The notes under the pieces are model-generated. The model did not search any database. It worked only from the letters and a program-made list of their open reading frames with translations, and had not been told where the DNA came from. From Enchytraeus crypticus (lineage: Eukaryota > Annelida > Clitellata > Enchytraeida > Enchytraeidae): 64,000 nucleotides of DNA. The DNA lies in contig CAJHZI010000495.1 of the NCBI GenBank assembly GCA_905160935.1, forward strand, positions 1,672,001 through 1,736,000. Direction: 5' to 3'. The position numbers and the translations under genes are program-made. Positions 53,220-64,000 of the stretch are shown one piece after another. Numbering within the stretch: position 1 is the first letter of the stretch; the number at the start of each line of letters is the position of its first letter.

Positions 53220-54120
53220 AATGAAATTTAACACTGTTAACACTATCGATATAACACCGCAGACACTAGGCTCTACATGTCACTAATCTACGTAAAATAC
53301 GGGAAGAAGCCGATTATCTACTCTCTTATATCAAGTCATGGACAGCATAGGCAGCATTGTCACAACATCTCTTAGAAGTAAGATAACAGTCACGTCTACC
53401 GGAGGACGAACATCCACTGTGACCTAACATAACCAGATGTTAGTACACGTCTAATGTTGTCATAAAACACAACGAGGGTAACAGAGTAAAACGATAAAGC
53501 AGAAGGGAAGGGTAGTTGAATTTAACTGGGGTTATATTCCCTCAATGATTGAAGAAGCATGTGAATGCTAAATTTATCTTAAGATCGTTAGGCATTGTTG
53601 TATAAGAACCCTTGAGTCTTTTCTTTAATTACTTTTCGTTTCATTCTCTTTAATTCCTTATCACTAGACTGGTTTTCTCGATTTTGCACCATATTTGGAT
53701 CTTTTTGCTCGTCAGGTTGGATTTGGTCCAATAGTACTCAGTGATGACAGTAGCAGTCTAATAGCTGTTGTTTGTTTTAAAAATCTTCACAAAGTAAATT
53801 CTTATGTATCATCTCCGAAATTCTGAAAACTAGAGAAAACGCTTTACAAAACACCAATATTTAAATTATTCGACGGTTTTTAGTGGCAACTACTAATTGG
53901 GTAGAAGAAATTTTTAAAATAACTACTTAAATAACAACAATAATTATGATTATATAAATTAATGTAGCTACAGCATGCAAGTATGATAAACATCTGAAAA
54001 TAAGAAAAACTTAAATAAAAACTTGCGAAATACTTTTAACATTCGCGAATAAATGTCAATCAGTACAAGGTAGCTTCAAACTTGACAAATATAGCCCCCA
54101 ATTCTGTCAACCCATCAATT
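53220..54120. other. Intergenic, no recognisable feature
   Basis: Nothing coding or repetitive could be supported here on either strand. Confidence 0.6.
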
Positions 54121-54123
54121 CAG

Positions 54124-54300
54124 AATAATAATAAAGGTTTAACGTTCGTTTCCTCATCCAGGGATGATGTCTGGGACGTCCCCACAGCATACATCACTAC
54201 AGATCAATTCACCCGAATCAATCTGCAAAAGAAATGTGCTGCGGAGAAGTAAGGTCCTAAACGAAAGCCGGTCCGGTGATCAAAAATGATCAGGAAAATT
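54124..54300 (-). mobile_element. Family C element, long copy
   Basis: AATAATAATAAAGGTTTAAC, GATGATGTCTGGGACGTCCC, AATCTGCAAAAGAAATGTGC and CGAAAGCCGGTCCGGTGATC. Confidence 0.8.
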
Positions 54301-55084
54301 CAGAATTATTACCGAAAGACAGCTAAAATTGTTTCAATTTACAACAGATTCTATCATATTCGCACATAATCCAATTCCTGTTTGGATATAATGCAGGTGA
54401 ATAATAATCCAAATTAAGATCGAAATTAATCCAAACAAAATGCAAAAGAATTAAACAAAAACGTTAATAATTTGTAGATTTTAAGCAATCTAATAACATA
54501 TAAAATTGGTCAACTTCAGTAAACCACTTTTTAATAAAACTTATAAAAGTTTCTCTGACATGATAACTCAGCAAACCAAACATTCCACATAAAATTGTAT
54601 CTAATAATGGATACGGAAAAAAGCAAAAAATAAGAAATTCGTAAGTTAACAATTGGGAGGTCGCAATATTGGGCCACCTTTTATCCTGAATAAAACATGA
54701 TTGCGAAAATGACAGCGCTAAAATATTCAAGTAAACATCACACTAGTATACTCGTATAAACACATAATACTATATGAAACAGTGAAGCAGCTACACAGTT
54801 CAGTTTTTTAACCAGCGCAGAGGGTAGACAGTCACTGCTGTACAATGGACACACCATTAAAAGCGCAGAAACAGAAAACGAGTTAGAATGGTTATGCAAA
54901 ACATTACACACGCGCAGTCAGAATCGCAGATGGTATGCATGATTATTATAAACGAAATAAAACAAATAAATATTGAGACATGTTAGAAGCACATAAGTTG
55001 TGCACATACTGGCTTGGCGCATCAGTTGGAATCTTGACAATAAATCGAATTACTTCAATGATAAACCACCTCATCTTTTCAATG

Positions 55085-55425
55085 ATAAACTACCCCATAT
55101 CTTTACTAACTACCACATTTCTTCAATGGTAACTAGCCCGTTTCTTCAATGATAACTAGCCCGTTTCTTCAATAACTAGCCCGTTTCTTCAATGATAACT
55201 AGCCCGTTTCTTCAATGATAACTACCCCGTTTCTTCAATAACTAGACCGTTTCTTCAATGGTAACTAGCCCGTTTCTTCAATGATAACTAGCCCGTTTCT
55301 TCAATGGTAGCTAGCCCATTTCTTCAATAACTAGCCCGTTTCTTCAATGATAACTAGCCCGTTTCTTCAATGGTAGCTAGCCCATTTCTTCAATAACTAG
55401 CCCGTTTCTTCAATGGTAGCTAGCC
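55085..55425. repeat. Minisatellite of TTTCTTCAATGATAACTAGC plus CCG
   Basis: About fifteen units of 17 or 23 bp; shorter units lack TGATAAC or carry GGTAG. Confidence 0.9.
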
Positions 55426-56295
55426 TGCTTTGCTATGATTTTTACTAAATAGACAAGATGCAAGACTCATTCATACTTAGAACTCAAAATTCTAGACTAA
55501 TTGAAAAATTAAAAATACAGAATATCTACTAAATTCTCCACAAATTGAGTATAAATTATGCATTTAATGAATTAAAGTAAATATTCTCAATAAACAATAA
55601 TGTTAATCTACTAAATATGCTCGTAAGTACGCAGTTCATACCCATAGACCGTTGCTGATATGCTTTCAGGCAGAATACAACCTTAAACCAGCCTCTACAC
55701 TAACAACGCTGCACATAACAGCTAAGCATTAGCTAGGTTTAATGTCCCTTCTCAGCATCATAACAACCACAGTCAGATACAATTCTGCTTGGATTCAACT
55801 CAAAGATCTCATACTTGTCAGGCAAGAATGTCGCCGACTCAGCCATCCAACTGCCACAAGTACACATTATGATATGCACACTTTCAAATATATTCACTCG
55901 TTTGTCACGTCGAACCTACAAATGAGCTAAAGCGCACACATTTAATACCAATTATACAACATTACTGCACGCTCGTTAATTAAATTGTTCTACCATCCAA
56001 GCACAACACCAAGTATAATATTTATCACGTACTTCAGCATGCATATTCACACGTGTAGACGAATATGCATTCAACATGCACGCATACTCACTCATACTTG
56101 AATAATTTCTACTACATAAGTTCATACAACATTTCTCCTCATAAGACACACACACATCAACAATTCATTTCCTCATATATTCTATTAATTCACAAACTTC
56201 CTCAAACACATAAACAGCTCTCACAAACAGTAGAAGAGTTGAGAACATTTCAAGCGCCCTGTCATGTAAGATTCTAGACCGGCCGCTCGACTGCG

Positions 56296-63744
<7,449 letters not shown>

Positions 63745-63764
63745 CTACGAATAGAATAACATAG

Positions 63765-63815
63765 TCTCTGTGATGTTAGCATCTCGTAGCAGTATGGCCC
63801 TACGAATAGAATAAC
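63765..63815. repeat. Partial duplication of the PAK exon 63744-63573 start
   Basis: TCTCTGTGATGTTAGCATCT to AGTATGGCCCTACGAATAG repeats 63693-63728 plus 63746-63760, missing the 17 bp AGGACTGCGGCATGCCC that contains the exon's first codons. It includes a copy of the acceptor. Confidence 0.85.
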
Positions 63816-64000
63816 TTAGAAGAGCATTACGATGAAAGTCGAGATGCTATCGAGTAGTATAGAAATTACTGAGCAGTAGTATACTTAGTATAAGCTGTGT
63901 ACTAATGAGTTACGAACAATAAGTGGTTAAGTATATAAAGCCTAAGCCGTATCCAACATCTCTTTGTGCGTGCCTTACAATAGTCACAATAGTTTAACAT

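Overview
The window is nuclear DNA from an invertebrate animal. It is AT-rich, its genes are split by GT-AG introns, and it is dense in tRNA-derived SINEs, 5'-truncated LINE remnants and minisatellites. The gene set (polybromo, DUOX remnant, NF-YB, TBCCD1, a three-domain Kazal inhibitor, group I PAK) fits a bilaterian. A mollusc or other lophotrochozoan is a guess from general look only.

Layout. 957-9190 (-): the first eight coding exons of polybromo (two bromodomains), 3' part beyond the left edge; its introns carry large minisatellites. 10958-12680 (-): a decayed coding block, with an unrecognised His/Gln-rich repeat region and a second unrecognised segment followed by a DUOX C-terminus broken by a stop codon and an internal deletion. 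13000-17800: mostly repeats, with a THAP-like fragment and a Penelope-like reverse transcriptase fragment. 17846-24123 (+): complete NF-YB coding region in seven exons. 27146-45389 (+): TBCCD1, nearly complete; one N-terminal stretch could not be located. 45474-49580 (-): complete secreted Kazal inhibitor in six exons, tail to tail with TBCCD1. 49700-56295: intergenic repeats. 56296-63744 (-): ten 3' coding exons of a group I p21-activated kinase; the CRIB exon lies beyond the right edge. For all except TBCCD1 exon 1 and the 30.4-kb exon, exon phases chain without a break, which supports the models.

The genes show no common pathway. Polybromo (chromatin remodelling), NF-YB (CCAAT-binding factor), TBCCD1 (centrosome and Golgi positioning), the Kazal inhibitor (secreted protease control) and PAK (Rac/Cdc42 signalling) look like ordinary neighbours.

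The repeats are the most unusual content. Several short element families share one 3' motif ending near GAGGAAACGGACGTTAA but carry different terminal microsatellites. One SINE has had 17 bp of its body amplified about 22 times. A 40-bp repeat in TBCCD1 intron 1 carries four inverted CCAAT boxes. A long hairpin in a PAK intron resembles a small-RNA precursor or foldback element.
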